Source: a bacterium BRH_c32
GTDB taxonomy: Bacteria; Bacteroidota; Ignavibacteria; Ignavibacteriales; Melioribacteraceae
Reading direction: 5' to 3'
DNA length: 64,000 nucleotides
NCBI GenBank assembly: GCA_001516025.1
Contig: LOEU01000036.1
Span: forward strand, 105,836 to 169,835
Under the pieces are notes generated by a model. The model was not told where the DNA came from, ran no database searches, and saw only the letters and a list, made by a program, of their open reading frames with translations. The translations under genes were made by a program, and so were the position numbers. Of this stretch, positions 44,485 through 54,049 are shown piece by piece (the first letter of the stretch is position 1; each line of letters begins with the position of its first letter).

Positions 44485-47181
44485 ATGAAGATTAAACTTA
44501 TTTTATTGTTATTGATTTTCTCAAGTGCAGTTTACTCGCAGAATGAAATAAGTTTAAAGCTTCCTCTCATTGAAAAAAAATTACCATTCGGTCTTACAAA
44601 AAAAGAACCGGAGAACCTTCCAAAAGTAGGCATCGCATTATCGGGCGGCGGTGCTCGTGCTATATCTCATGTCGGAGTTCTAAGAGCTATCGAAGAATCT
44701 CAAATACCTATTAAATACATTACCGGCACAAGCATGGGTAGTATTATAGGTGGACTTTATTGTTCAGGATATTCCATTAATGAAATTGATTCAATAGTTA
44801 ATTCGCTTAATTGGAATGATTTTTTTTCTGCAAAGAAAACAAATAGAAGAGAATTATTTGTAGATCAGAAAATAACAGAAGACCGTGCAATATTAGCATT
44901 TCGTCTCGATGGATTAAAGCCTCTTATTCCGACTTCATTAAACACCGGTCAGGAAGTTTCGAACTTTCTTACACTTGTTACGCTAAACTCTCCAATACAC
45001 GCACACAATTCATTCGATAATCTTTTATATGAATATCGTGCGGTGAGCACAGATTTGATTTCCGGAAAGGCAATAATATTAGCTTCCGGTTCACTTGCAA
45101 GCGCAATGAGAGCAAGCTCCTCGGTTACTTTTCTTCTGCCTGCATTAGAACAAGATTCACTTAAATTAGTAGATGGGGGATTGGTTGCAAACGTTCCGGT
45201 TGATATCACGCGCCAACTTGGTGCAGATTTCATTATTGCTTCTGATGCCTCAAGTCCATTATATGAGGAAAAAGAATTAGTTTTTCCTTGGGTCGTGGCA
45301 GATCAATTAGTTAGCATTCCGATGCAACTTCTAAATAATCAACAACTTGAAAAAGCAGATATCATAATTCAGCCGGCACTCGGTGCACTTAAAAATAACG
45401 ATTTCGACACGCTGAAAAATGTTGTCAATTTAGGATACGATGCGGGAAAAGAGAAAAAAGAAACACTTATAAATAAATTCAAAGAATTATTTAATCAATC
45501 TATTCCTTTGCCCGAAATTACTTTATCTACGATATCACTTTCTGATAATCCCAATAAATACGAAAAAGAACTTTTTGAAAAGACAAAGGATATTCCAAAT
45601 CTAAATTCAAAGGACCTGCTTTATGAGCTTTATCTACTCATTGATAAATACGATCTCGAAGATGCAAATATTACTATATTAACATTAGATAATAACAAGA
45701 TCATCAAAATAAATTATCAAGAAAAACCAATTATAAATAAGATTGAGTTAATTGGATTGACACAAATTTCGGAAGGAAAGGGAGACTCCGCATTCATTGA
45801 TATTCTGCATACCCCATTCAATTCCTCGAAAGTTCTAAATTCTTTAATCCGGTTTTTAAAAAATTATAAATCGAAAGGTTATCTCCTAGCCGATATTCAA
45901 TCGGTAAATTTTGATTCTACGTTCGGTGTATTAAGTATAAAAATAAATGAGGGTTTGATTGATGATATTGTAGTGATGGGCAATTCTAAAACCAATCCCA
46001 AAATTATTACAAGAGAATTTAATTTTAATAAAGGAGACTATTTTAATTATAATGCGATTAAGAATGCTCTTGTAAGTCTCGGCAGCACTAATCTATTTGA
46101 TAAAATTGAATTGCAGATACAAGACAAAGACAAGCGTAATGAGCTATATATAATAGTATCGGAAAGACCTTCGGCGGTATTAAGATTTGGACTTAGAATC
46201 GATAATGAATACTTCACGCAACTGTCATTCGATATAAGAGACGAGAATTTATTCGGAACGGCAACTGAACTCGGAGTAATCCTTTCGGGCGGATTGAAAA
46301 ATCGTTCTTATATTTTAGAACACAAATCAAATCGTATTTTTAATTCTTATCTGACTTATAAGATACGTGGTTTTTATCAATTTGACGACGTAAGCGTTTA
46401 TAAAAATGAAAACGATGTTCCATTCAACCAATTTAGTAGAATTAAAACGGGAGAATATCGACAAATAAATTACGGCGGTTCGTTCGGAATAGGTGCACAA
46501 ACGGGTAAATTTGGCAGTCTGCTTTTTGAAGGTCGATATCAAAATGATCAAATAAAAAGTAAGTATGATTATCCTGGACCAAATTATTCGATAGATATAT
46601 CAAGCGTTCGAATCTCGTTAGTAATCGATTCTCAAAATGAATATCCATTCCCGAGAAGTGGTTTTTTAATTAATAGCTACTATGAAACAGCACAAACTGC
46701 TTTAGGCGGGGATATCGGTTATACAAAAGTTCTTTTTGATTATAAAAATTATTTAAACTTAGCTCCACGACATAATTTTAATTTTCGATTTATAGCCGGA
46801 TTCGCTGATGAAACATTACCATTGAGTCAAAATTTTTCTTTAGGCGGGCAAAATTCATTCTTTGGTCTTCGTAATCATGAATTTAGAGGAAGACAAATTT
46901 TTGCCTCTTCGGCGGAATATCGATACAAGCTTCCTTTCAAACTTTTATTTGATACCTATTTTAAGTTCCGATACGATCTTGGATCTATTTGGGCGAAACG
47001 AGAAGCTATTCGGTTTAAAGATCTGCGCCATGGAGTAGGTGCTACAGTTGCAATTGATACACCGATAGGACCGGCGGAATTTTCAGTGGGCAGAAGTTTT
47101 TATTTTAGTGATGTATTCAAAAAGAATACACTCGTTAAAGGACCGGTTTATTTTTATTTCACAGCGGGATATTATTTTTAG
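44485..47181 (+). CDS. Patatin-Omp85 autotransporter (PlpD/type Vd-like)
   Basis: An 898-residue protein: signal peptide (1-18), patatin phospholipase domain (about 45-260) with oxyanion glycines (ALSGGGARAISHVG), nucleophile GTSMG (Ser83) and Asp230 in the DGG motif; then POTRA-like region (about 400-560); and a C-terminal Omp85/surface-antigen barrel (about 570-898) ending in FTAGYYF. PlpD-type proteins are lipases held on or released at the cell surface. Placement 14 bp behind yidC is unusual and suggests co-transcription with the insertase genes. The Ser-Asp dyad is intact, so activity is expected. Confidence 0.9.
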   Translation: MKIKLILLLLIFSSAVYSQNEISLKLPLIEKKLPFGLTKKEPENLPKVGIALSGGGARAISHVGVLRAIEESQIPIKYITGTSMGSIIGGLYCSGYSINEIDSIVNSLNWNDFFSAKKTNRRELFVDQKITEDRAILAFRLDGLKPLIPTSLNTGQEVSNFLTLVTLNSPIHAHNSFDNLLYEYRAVSTDLISGKAIILASGSLASAMRASSSVTFLLPALEQDSLKLVDGGLVANVPVDITRQLGADFIIASDASSPLYEEKELVFPWVVADQLVSIPMQLLNNQQLEKADIIIQPALGALKNNDFDTLKNVVNLGYDAGKEKKETLINKFKELFNQSIPLPEITLSTISLSDNPNKYEKELFEKTKDIPNLNSKDLLYELYLLIDKYDLEDANITILTLDNNKIIKINYQEKPIINKIELIGLTQISEGKGDSAFIDILHTPFNSSKVLNSLIRFLKNYKSKGYLLADIQSVNFDSTFGVLSIKINEGLIDDIVVMGNSKTNPKIITREFNFNKGDYFNYNAIKNALVSLGSTNLFDKIELQIQDKDKRNELYIIVSERPSAVLRFGLRIDNEYFTQLSFDIRDENLFGTATELGVILSGGLKNRSYILEHKSNRIFNSYLTYKIRGFYQFDDVSVYKNENDVPFNQFSRIKTGEYRQINYGGSFGIGAQTGKFGSLLFEGRYQNDQIKSKYDYPGPNYSIDISSVRISLVIDSQNEYPFPRSGFLINSYYETAQTALGGDIGYTKVLFDYKNYLNLAPRHNFNFRFIAGFADETLPLSQNFSLGGQNSFFGLRNHEFRGRQIFASSAEYRYKLPFKLLFDTYFKFRYDLGSIWAKREAIRFKDLRHGVGATVAIDTPIGPAEFSVGRSFYFSDVFKKNTLVKGPVYFYFTAGYYF

Positions 47182-47184
47182 AGT

Positions 47185-47712
47185 CTATTCCCTTGAAGCA
47201 GAGAGTTCAGAGAGGGTTTTATATTCTGTAAATTTTAATGTATCTCCTTTCGCTTTGAAATGATCCGCTAATAGAGAATAGATAACGCTCTTTTTATTCA
47301 CAAACCGAACTCTTTTCTCTACAATTTCTTCAATAGAATTATTAATAGCATATTGGTAATCGTAATTATATAGACGAAGAATTTTTATTAATGGCTCTGC
47401 ATCGGTAGGATTTATTAAACTTGCTTTGCAATAATAATCAAACGCTTTAGCGTGTTCAGATTCTCTCCCGCTTCCCATCTCAAATATTTGCCCTGTCCAT
47501 AAATAAAAATCATACTCGCTTCCCTTTAGTTTCTTTACGAGTTCCTGCGAATACATCTCTAATTCGTCGGTAGATAAAGCCGGATTGGCAAGTAGTATTT
47601 TATATAATTCTGTATTTCTAATTCCGCTCTTTATTGCATCGCCGAAGGCATCAAATAATTCATTTCTGCATGCGGAATTTTGAAATATCTTTTCTATCTT
47701 TTTTTCATTCAT
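47185..47712 (-). CDS. Hypothetical helical (TPR-like) cytoplasmic protein
   Basis: Start placed at the ATG at 47712 (MNEKKIEKIFQN...), with GGA about 9 nt upstream; an extension to 47745 adds a hydrophobic stretch without support. The 175-residue product is largely helical with a TPR-like segment (HAKAFDYYCKASLINPTDAEPLIKIL, near 110-140). No motif or family recognised. It is convergent with the patatin gene (3-bp gap) and divergent from the sigma factor gene. Confidence 0.6.
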   Translation of the reverse strand: MNEKKIEKIFQNSACRNELFDAFGDAIKSGIRNTELYKILLANPALSTDELEMYSQELVKKLKGSEYDFYLWTGQIFEMGSGRESEHAKAFDYYCKASLINPTDAEPLIKILRLYNYDYQYAINNSIEEIVEKRVRFVNKKSVIYSLLADHFKAKGDTLKFTEYKTLSELSASRE

Positions 47713-47788
47713 TTTCATTCCGATATGATTAAGAATAATAATCAATCCATGGGACTTTTTCTATACCCTCTAAACAAGAAAAGATTTT

Positions 47789-47817
47789 GTAACATTTTAA
47801 TAATTGATTTCGTCTTT
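47789..47817 (+). promoter_or_regulatory. ECF sigma-type promoter for the sigma factor operon
   Basis: TGTAAC (47789-47794), a 16-nt spacer, then CGTC (47811-47814) matches the -35 GTAAC / -10 CGTC pattern used by ECF sigma factors. It lies just upstream of an ECF gene, whose ATG is at 47830, suggesting autoregulation. The leader would be very short. Confidence 0.55.
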
Positions 47818-47829
47818 ATATTAGAGATT

Positions 47830-48357
47830 ATGAATAATAAGACTATTAAATATAACCTGCTTGTAAAGCAATTTAAGAACAACATTTATACATACTCGAT
47901 GTATATGTTAAGAAACAGAATGGATGCAGATGACGCAACGCAGGAAGTGTTAATAAGATTGTGGAATAACATCGATAAATTTAATTATGCGTCAGCCAAA
48001 TCTTATATAATGCGCATTACTCATAATCTTTGTATCGATTTTTTAAGGAAAAGGAATTTATTAGTTAATAGAGAACTGGAGATTACTGAAGATATTGAGG
48101 AGACCCTCAATGATGAAAATTCACAAAGCAACCCATATTTGGTAATGCAGATGAAAATTGCAAAGCAAAAAATAAAAGAAGCGATAGAGAAATTGCCCGA
48201 AAACCTGAAAAGTGTTTTCGTTCTGCACGAAATGCAGGGAATGAAGTATATAGAAATTAGTACCGCGCTTGAGATGCCGATTAATAACGTTAAGGTGAAT
48301 CTATTTAGAGCAAGAAAAAAACTGCAGGAGGAATTAAAAAAGTATGAATCAGAATAA
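47830..48357 (+). CDS. ECF-type RNA polymerase sigma factor
   Basis: The start is the ATG at 47830; the in-frame extension to 47680 overlaps the divergent gene. The 175-residue product has sigma region 2 (YMLRNRMDADDATQEVLIRLWNNID, MRITHNLCIDFLRKR) and region 4 (LPENLKSVFVLHEMQGMKYIEISTALEMPINNVKVNLFRARKKL). It probably controls its own operon via the promoter at 47789-47817. The anti-sigma-like gene overlaps its end by 14 nt. Confidence 0.92.
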   Translation: MNNKTIKYNLLVKQFKNNIYTYSMYMLRNRMDADDATQEVLIRLWNNIDKFNYASAKSYIMRITHNLCIDFLRKRNLLVNRELEITEDIEETLNDENSQSNPYLVMQMKIAKQKIKEAIEKLPENLKSVFVLHEMQGMKYIEISTALEMPINNVKVNLFRARKKLQEELKKYESE

Positions 48358-48907
48358 TTATAAAATAGATGATCAGTTATTAGAAAAGATAATTTCGGTT
48401 GCTTATAAAGATGCCGGATTCTTAGATAAAATTAAAATTAATTATCTAGCTTCAAAATATGACAACGTGAAAGAATTATTGAATGAATATAAGAATACAG
48501 CAGAGGAAATCCATTCGATTGAATTAGAAGAATTCCCTACTTCATCTTTGGAAGAAGTAACGAGAAAATTAAATATTGACAGAGAAAAGCAGCCAAAATT
48601 TTGGAACGATTTATATTCCGTATTTATTCGTAAACCGGCATTAGTCTATACTCTTTCAGCATTGATTATGGTTTCTATAACTGTTTCGATTTTTCAAAAC
48701 AGAAATATGAATCAAAACGAATTTTCAAAACAAGAAATAGCCCAAGCAAATAAAGACGCACACGAGGCATTATATCTTGTAAGTACAATATTAAACGATG
48801 CAAGCACTCATTTACAGAACGATGTAATTAAAGAAAAAATTGCCACCCCAATAAATCAAAGTTTAGGAATAATAAATAATATCTTATTAAAGGAGAACAA
48901 ACAATGA
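48344..48907 (+). CDS. Membrane anti-sigma factor candidate
   Basis: A 187-residue protein with an N-terminal cytoplasmic helical region, one transmembrane segment (about 102-117, PALVYTLSALIMVSITVSIF) and a periplasmic tail. No zinc-finger HxxxCxxC is present, so it is not a classic ZAS anti-sigma; the call rests on position (14-nt overlap with the ECF gene) and topology. Its end overlaps the DUF4252 gene start (ATGA). It likely holds the ECF factor inactive until a periplasmic signal. Confidence 0.65.
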   Translation: MNQNNYKIDDQLLEKIISVAYKDAGFLDKIKINYLASKYDNVKELLNEYKNTAEEIHSIELEEFPTSSLEEVTRKLNIDREKQPKFWNDLYSVFIRKPALVYTLSALIMVSITVSIFQNRNMNQNEFSKQEIAQANKDAHEALYLVSTILNDASTHLQNDVIKEKIATPINQSLGIINNILLKENKQ

Positions 48908-49464
48908 AAACAAAAATAATAGCATTATTCGCTTTTCTATTCTTTACTGTATTATCAGTAAATGCACAGCAGACAGACTACACAAAAATGGCGGGTTACT
49001 ATAATTTCGGTGATATGACTTCTATCGCTAAAAGCGATCCCGTAACACAAGTGGAAATTGAAGAACCACTATTGAAAATGGCAGCCAAAATGGCTGGAGA
49101 TGAGGAAGGCGTTAATCAATTACTTAATGCACTCAAACTGGTAAAAGTAGTTGAATACGAATTAACCATTAATAATAAACATGATTTTGAATCGAAGCTT
49201 GATGAACTCGATAAATCATTTACTAATAGTAAATGGGAGAGAATCGTAAAATCAAAATCTAAAGGCGGATCAGCCAATGTATATATGAAATCTGACGGCA
49301 AGGGTAATTATTCCGGCATGGCCGTAATGTCTCTTGGGATGAATAATAAAGTTTCTTTTATTAATGTTGTCGGAGATATTAATCTTGATACTATCGGCAA
49401 GATTTCTACAAAATTCGATTTTGACGGTCTTAAGAATCTTGGTAACGGAAAAAAAGATAAATAA
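48904..49464 (+). CDS. DUF4252 family secreted protein
   Basis: A 186-residue protein with a signal peptide (1-21, NAQQ) and a DUF4252 domain (about 40-175; VKVVEYELTINNK, MSLGMNNKVSFINVVGDINLDTIGKIS). It is commonly found beside ECF sigma/anti-sigma genes in Bacteroidota-like bacteria. Function unknown; its membership in the sigma operon, via an ATGA overlap, suggests it is a regulated or sensing envelope component. Confidence 0.85.
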   Translation: MKTKIIALFAFLFFTVLSVNAQQTDYTKMAGYYNFGDMTSIAKSDPVTQVEIEEPLLKMAAKMAGDEEGVNQLLNALKLVKVVEYELTINNKHDFESKLDELDKSFTNSKWERIVKSKSKGGSANVYMKSDGKGNYSGMAVMSLGMNNKVSFINVVGDINLDTIGKISTKFDFDGLKNLGNGKKDK

Positions 49465-49491
49465 TAATATTCTTATATTGAAAGCATCTAA

Positions 49492-49522
49492 AAAACCCTG
49501 CAAAAATATTGCAGGGTTTTTT
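49492..49522 (+). terminator. Rho-independent terminator of the ECF operon
   Basis: CCCTGCAA / TTGCAGGG with a 5-nt loop, extended by A/T pairs, followed by six Ts. It lies about 30 bp after the DUF4252 stop. Confidence 0.9.
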
Positions 49523-49602
49523 CTTTTTAAAGCAACCTTTTTTTTTCTCGTTAGTCTAATTACATAACAAGAATATTATTGGATTGGGGGAAAAACTAAT
49601 TT

Positions 49603-52254
49603 ATGAAAAAACTATTACTAATTTGTTGTTTACTATTTATAGTAGATTCTTATGCAGGCGGCAGAGGATCGAGCCCGCAAAAAACAATATCCGCATTTAA
49701 GCTCACAAACCAAACAATTAATTTTGATGGTAAGTTGGACGAGGCAATATGGCTTCAAGAACCTATAACGGGATTTACACAAAAAGACCCCAATGAAGGA
49801 AATCCGGCTTCCGAAGAAACAAATGTTTGGGTGGTTTATGATGATACTTATATCTATGTAGGTGCGAAACTAAAAGATTCACACCCTGAAAAAATAGATG
49901 CAAGTTTGGCTCGCAGGGATAGTTATTTCGATACCGATTGGTTTATGTTTTATGTAGATCCATATAACGATAAAACAACCGGTTATTTTTTTGAAGTTAA
50001 TCCCGGTGGTACATTAGTCGATGGAGTACTCTTTAATGATAGCTGGGATGATTGGTCTTGGGATGGAATTTGGCAGGCAAAAACTTCTATCGATTCCGAT
50101 GGATGGTCGGTAGAAATGAGAATTCCGTTTTCCCAATTACGATTTAATGCCTCGGATAATATGAGCTGGGGTGTTAATTTTTCGAGAAGCATAAAGCGAA
50201 ACAAAGAGAGAGCTTATTTTGTAATGGTTCCAAAAAGTGAAAGTGGATTTGTATCTCGATTCGCTACAATGGAGGGATTAACGGGAATAAACCCAAAACA
50301 ACGTTTTGAAGTGCTCCCTTATGTCGTTCAAAAAGCATCTTATTTAGTCCATGATGAAAACGATCCATTTTATAAAAGCAACCAATATAAGACTTCCCTC
50401 GGTGCAGATGTAAAGATAGGTATCGGTAGTAACCTCAATTTAGATGCTACATTTAATCCTGATTTCGGGCAAGTGGAAGTGGATCCCGCAGTAGTAAACC
50501 TATCTGCATTTGAAACTTTTTATGAAGAGAAGCGACCATTTTTTATGGAAGGTTCTAATACGTTTAATTTCGGAATTGGTGGAATAAATAATAACTGGGG
50601 GTTCAATTTTGGTTGGCCCAATTTATTCTATTCAAGAAGAATCGGTGCATCGCCTCGCGGATACTTATCAGATAATCAATATGCCGATGTACCTTCCGAA
50701 ACTAGAATACTCGGAGCCGCAAAACTAACAGGAAAAATTAATGAAACTACTACCATCGGAGCAATTAGTGCCCTTACCGAGAGAACTTATGGAACTCTTT
50801 GGAATGATGGTATTAGAACCAGCGAAGAGATTGAACCGCTTACGCATTTCGGTGTTCTAAGATTAAAACAGGAATATAATGAAGGAAATCAGGGACTTGG
50901 AATAATGGCTACAAGCGTAAACAGAAGCACCGATTCTCCATTAATGAAAGAATTATCGGCAAAGAATGCCTTTGCTTTTGGATTGGATGCTTTTACAATG
51001 CTAGATGATGATAAAACTTATGCACTCGCCGCAGCATTTGCAGGCACTTACCTTCATGGTACTAAAGAATTTATGCAGCGCGTACAAAAACGTCCTTATC
51101 GTTATTTCCAACGTCCTGACGCCACTTATGCTACTTATGATCCTAATATTACTTCAATGAGCGGATATTACGGAAGAATTATGCTTAATAAACAGCAAGG
51201 AAACTTTTATACTAATATTGCTCTTGGTGCAGTATCTCCCGGCTTCGAGCAGAGTGATCTGGGTTCGCAATGGATGGCTGATAGAATCAATGGGCATATA
51301 GTACTAGGATATAGATGGTATGAACCCGATGGATTCTTCCGCAGAAAACAAGTTTATGTTTCCCATGCACGCTCTTATGATTTCGAAGGAAATTCAATCT
51401 CTAATTTTCTCTGGCTAAATAGCAACTATACTTTTATGAACTATTATAGCCTTCAAGTAGGAGCAAATTATAGTTTTGAAACGCTGAATAGAAATTATAC
51501 AAGAGGCGGGGTTTTATCGCTTTCACCCGCCGGATATAGCTTAAGTAGTTCTATTAGTTCCGATAGCCGTGAAAAAATAATTGGCGGTATTTTTGGATCA
51601 ATTTCGCATGATAAATTAAAAAATGTTTATTGGGAAGCCGGACTTGATATTGAATGGAAACCAAATTCACAGATTAATTTCAGTATTGGACCGCAGTTTT
51701 CAATTACTAATGATAATAATCAATGGGTCGGAAATTTTGATGATCCGACAGCATCGAGAACTTATAATACTCGATATGTTTTTGGCAGAATTGAACAGAA
51801 AACTCTTTCGGCTAATATTCGATTGAGCTGGACTTTTACACCTACACTTAGTTTGCAGCTTTTTATGCAGCCATTACTGGCGGTAGGAAAGTATAATAAT
51901 TTTAATGAACTCAATGCACCACGCACAAAAGATTACACAATTTATGGTACGAATGGATCGACAATAAATTATAATAAAGAAGATGATAGTTATGAAGTGG
52001 ATCCGGATGGAGCGGGAGCTGCCGAGAAATTTACATTTGGAAATCCCAATTTTAATTTCAAATCGCTTCGCGGAAATGCAGTTTTGAGGTGGGAATTAAT
52101 GCCCGGTTCGGTATTCTATTTTGTTTGGTCTCACGAACAAGCAGATTATGCAAATGCAGGCGACTTCCAATTGAAAAGAGATTTTAAGGATTTAATAAGA
52201 GCCGATGGCAATGATGTATTTATGGTAAAATTTTCCTATTGGTTTGATATATAG
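49603..52254 (+). CDS. DUF5916 beta-barrel protein with N-terminal CBM9-like domain
   Basis: An 883-residue exported protein (signal peptide ending SYAGG). Residues about 30-230 are a CBM9/DOMON-like sandwich (KLDEAIWLQEPITGFTQKDPNEG, DTDWFMFYVDPYNDK, GWSVEMRIPFSQLRF). Residues 240-883 form the DUF5916 beta-barrel (LNLDATFNPDFGQVEVDPAVVNL, YEEKRPFFMEGSNTF). Such proteins are outer-membrane proteins of unknown substrate in gliding or biopolymer-using bacteria. It is a single gene with its own leader, after the ECF operon terminator. Confidence 0.88.
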   Translation: MKKLLLICCLLFIVDSYAGGRGSSPQKTISAFKLTNQTINFDGKLDEAIWLQEPITGFTQKDPNEGNPASEETNVWVVYDDTYIYVGAKLKDSHPEKIDASLARRDSYFDTDWFMFYVDPYNDKTTGYFFEVNPGGTLVDGVLFNDSWDDWSWDGIWQAKTSIDSDGWSVEMRIPFSQLRFNASDNMSWGVNFSRSIKRNKERAYFVMVPKSESGFVSRFATMEGLTGINPKQRFEVLPYVVQKASYLVHDENDPFYKSNQYKTSLGADVKIGIGSNLNLDATFNPDFGQVEVDPAVVNLSAFETFYEEKRPFFMEGSNTFNFGIGGINNNWGFNFGWPNLFYSRRIGASPRGYLSDNQYADVPSETRILGAAKLTGKINETTTIGAISALTERTYGTLWNDGIRTSEEIEPLTHFGVLRLKQEYNEGNQGLGIMATSVNRSTDSPLMKELSAKNAFAFGLDAFTMLDDDKTYALAAAFAGTYLHGTKEFMQRVQKRPYRYFQRPDATYATYDPNITSMSGYYGRIMLNKQQGNFYTNIALGAVSPGFEQSDLGSQWMADRINGHIVLGYRWYEPDGFFRRKQVYVSHARSYDFEGNSISNFLWLNSNYTFMNYYSLQVGANYSFETLNRNYTRGGVLSLSPAGYSLSSSISSDSREKIIGGIFGSISHDKLKNVYWEAGLDIEWKPNSQINFSIGPQFSITNDNNQWVGNFDDPTASRTYNTRYVFGRIEQKTLSANIRLSWTFTPTLSLQLFMQPLLAVGKYNNFNELNAPRTKDYTIYGTNGSTINYNKEDDSYEVDPDGAGAAEKFTFGNPNFNFKSLRGNAVLRWELMPGSVFYFVWSHEQADYANAGDFQLKRDFKDLIRADGNDVFMVKFSYWFDI

Positions 52255-52267
52255 TAATTTCTTTTGT

Positions 52268-52301
52268 GAGTAACTTCCCTTAATATATAGGGAAGTTACT
52301 C
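52268..52301. terminator. Bidirectional hairpin between convergent genes
   Basis: A perfect 13-bp stem (GAGTAACTTCCCT / AGGGAAGTTACTC) with an 8-nt AT loop sits between the convergent DUF5916 and peptidase genes. T-tails are short on both sides, but the stem is strong. Confidence 0.75.
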
Positions 52302-52328
52302 TTAATATCATTTTAATAATATAAAACT

Positions 52329-54011
52329 TCACTTCACAAATTGGTCGGCGTAATATTTTGCCGTAAGTTTTTCGCCTGTTGCTTTTTCTATCATTTCATT
52401 CCATGGGTACTTTGCTCCATGCTTGAAATAATTTTCCATTAAATAATTACCCACATCTTCCGAATTATTAAAACTTGCATCCGCCACGTTTTCATTAAAA
52501 AGAACATCTTTATTTATATAATGAAAAAGTTGCGAAGCGAGAAGCTCGCCTAACATATAATTATGATAGTAAGCCGGATAAAGTGCAACATGAATTTTTG
52601 AAGCCCAATCGGGATTATCTCTTCCCTCCGGTTTTTTTATCATCTGATATTTTTCTACTAATTGCCACCATAATGCATTCAAATCTTGATCGGGATTTTC
52701 GTACATGCTTTTTTCAAATCGATACATTACTTGCACCCAGCGCGAAAACGTAAGCTGTTCGAGTTTTAGCGCATTAAAACTTTCAGCGGCTATTTTTTCT
52801 TTTTCTTCTCTTGAAATTCCGATTACGTCATAAATCCATTGAGGCGAAGAAGCCATTCTTCCGAATAACATAGCAATCGCTTCAGTTGTAAATGTGTGTG
52901 CCGGAGTGCGAAGAGTCCAAGGCAATTCCTCCGGTAAATATTTATCATAAACTGCATGCCCAAATTCGTGCATCATTGTTCCCATCCATCTATAATTGGG
53001 CTTAACGTTACATACCACTCTTACATCAGCGAGGCGATCTATATTAGTGCAATAAGCGTGCTGATACTTCCCCTCTTTTTCATAAAGATCGCTATTCTTA
53101 ATTAAGTCATCTATATTAAGTCCCAATCCATCATAATACTTCCGTGTAATTTCTACTACATCTTTATCTTTATAGTAACCATCGAAATCGACATCATAAA
53201 TTTTTGGTCCCTGCTGAAAAAATTTATCCTGATAATGCCACGGCATTAATTTATCTTTTGGAACGTTTAGTTTTTTTGATAAATAGTCATCGATTCTCGA
53301 TTTAAGTTGAGTAAATTCATTTCGCGTAAGCGAATCGAGTTCGTCGAATAATTTTTCTATTTCATCGGCATTCTGTTCGCTCAGAGTGAGACTCATTTGA
53401 TGATAATTTTTATAACCAAGTTTAATGGCACCCTCGTTTCTGAGTTTAACTAATTTTATTATATCGGGAGCAACTTCGGCACCGATCTGTTTACTTGCCT
53501 TCCATGCTTTTTCTAGCTCGGTTGAATTTTTTGAAGTTTCTAAAATTTCATCTATCTCGTTATCAGTATATTTTTTTCCGTTGAATTCTGCTCTATACGT
53601 AGAAAATTTATTTTCCACTTTGGAAGAGAGATTAACTATCTCCTCAAGAAGTTTTTCGTCCAATTGATTCGCGGCATAAGAATTATAAATTACATCGAGT
53701 TGACGTTTTAGTAATGGTTCTTTAATCTCGCCTGAGTTTTTGAATTTTTTTAATTTTTGAAATGCTTCTTTATCGGAATAAAATTTCGTTAGTTCGAGTC
53801 TAAAATCCGCAGCTTTTTTATAGTCTTCTTCTTTACCGCTAATTGAAGCATCGAAATCGGCTAAAGCTGATTCTTTAGAAAGTGGTATCACTTTAGATTC
53901 GTAGTCCTTAAGGAATGATGCAAATTCTTTTTCCATTAAATTCTCCTTTTGGCAGGCGGCTATAAATATAATAATTGCCGTAAATAAAATTGATTTAAAA
54001 ATAATTTTCAT
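52329..54011 (-). CDS. M2-family (ACE-like) peptidyl-dipeptidase lipoprotein
   Basis: A 560-residue lipoprotein (lipobox IAAC, Cys20) with the gluzincin site HEFGH (His348, Glu349, His352) and the downstream Glu377 (TTEAIAMLFGR). The helical fold and motifs match peptidase M2/M3-type oligopeptidases. It probably trims peptides in the periplasm. It is convergent with the DUF5916 gene and followed on the same strand upstream by the decarboxylase. Confidence 0.88.
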   Translation of the reverse strand: MKIIFKSILFTAIIIFIAACQKENLMEKEFASFLKDYESKVIPLSKESALADFDASISGKEEDYKKAADFRLELTKFYSDKEAFQKLKKFKNSGEIKEPLLKRQLDVIYNSYAANQLDEKLLEEIVNLSSKVENKFSTYRAEFNGKKYTDNEIDEILETSKNSTELEKAWKASKQIGAEVAPDIIKLVKLRNEGAIKLGYKNYHQMSLTLSEQNADEIEKLFDELDSLTRNEFTQLKSRIDDYLSKKLNVPKDKLMPWHYQDKFFQQGPKIYDVDFDGYYKDKDVVEITRKYYDGLGLNIDDLIKNSDLYEKEGKYQHAYCTNIDRLADVRVVCNVKPNYRWMGTMMHEFGHAVYDKYLPEELPWTLRTPAHTFTTEAIAMLFGRMASSPQWIYDVIGISREEKEKIAAESFNALKLEQLTFSRWVQVMYRFEKSMYENPDQDLNALWWQLVEKYQMIKKPEGRDNPDWASKIHVALYPAYYHNYMLGELLASQLFHYINKDVLFNENVADASFNNSEDVGNYLMENYFKHGAKYPWNEMIEKATGEKLTAKYYADQFVK

Positions 54012-54049
54012 TTTCGCTCATCCATAATTTTTTTGGTAATGACGATTAA

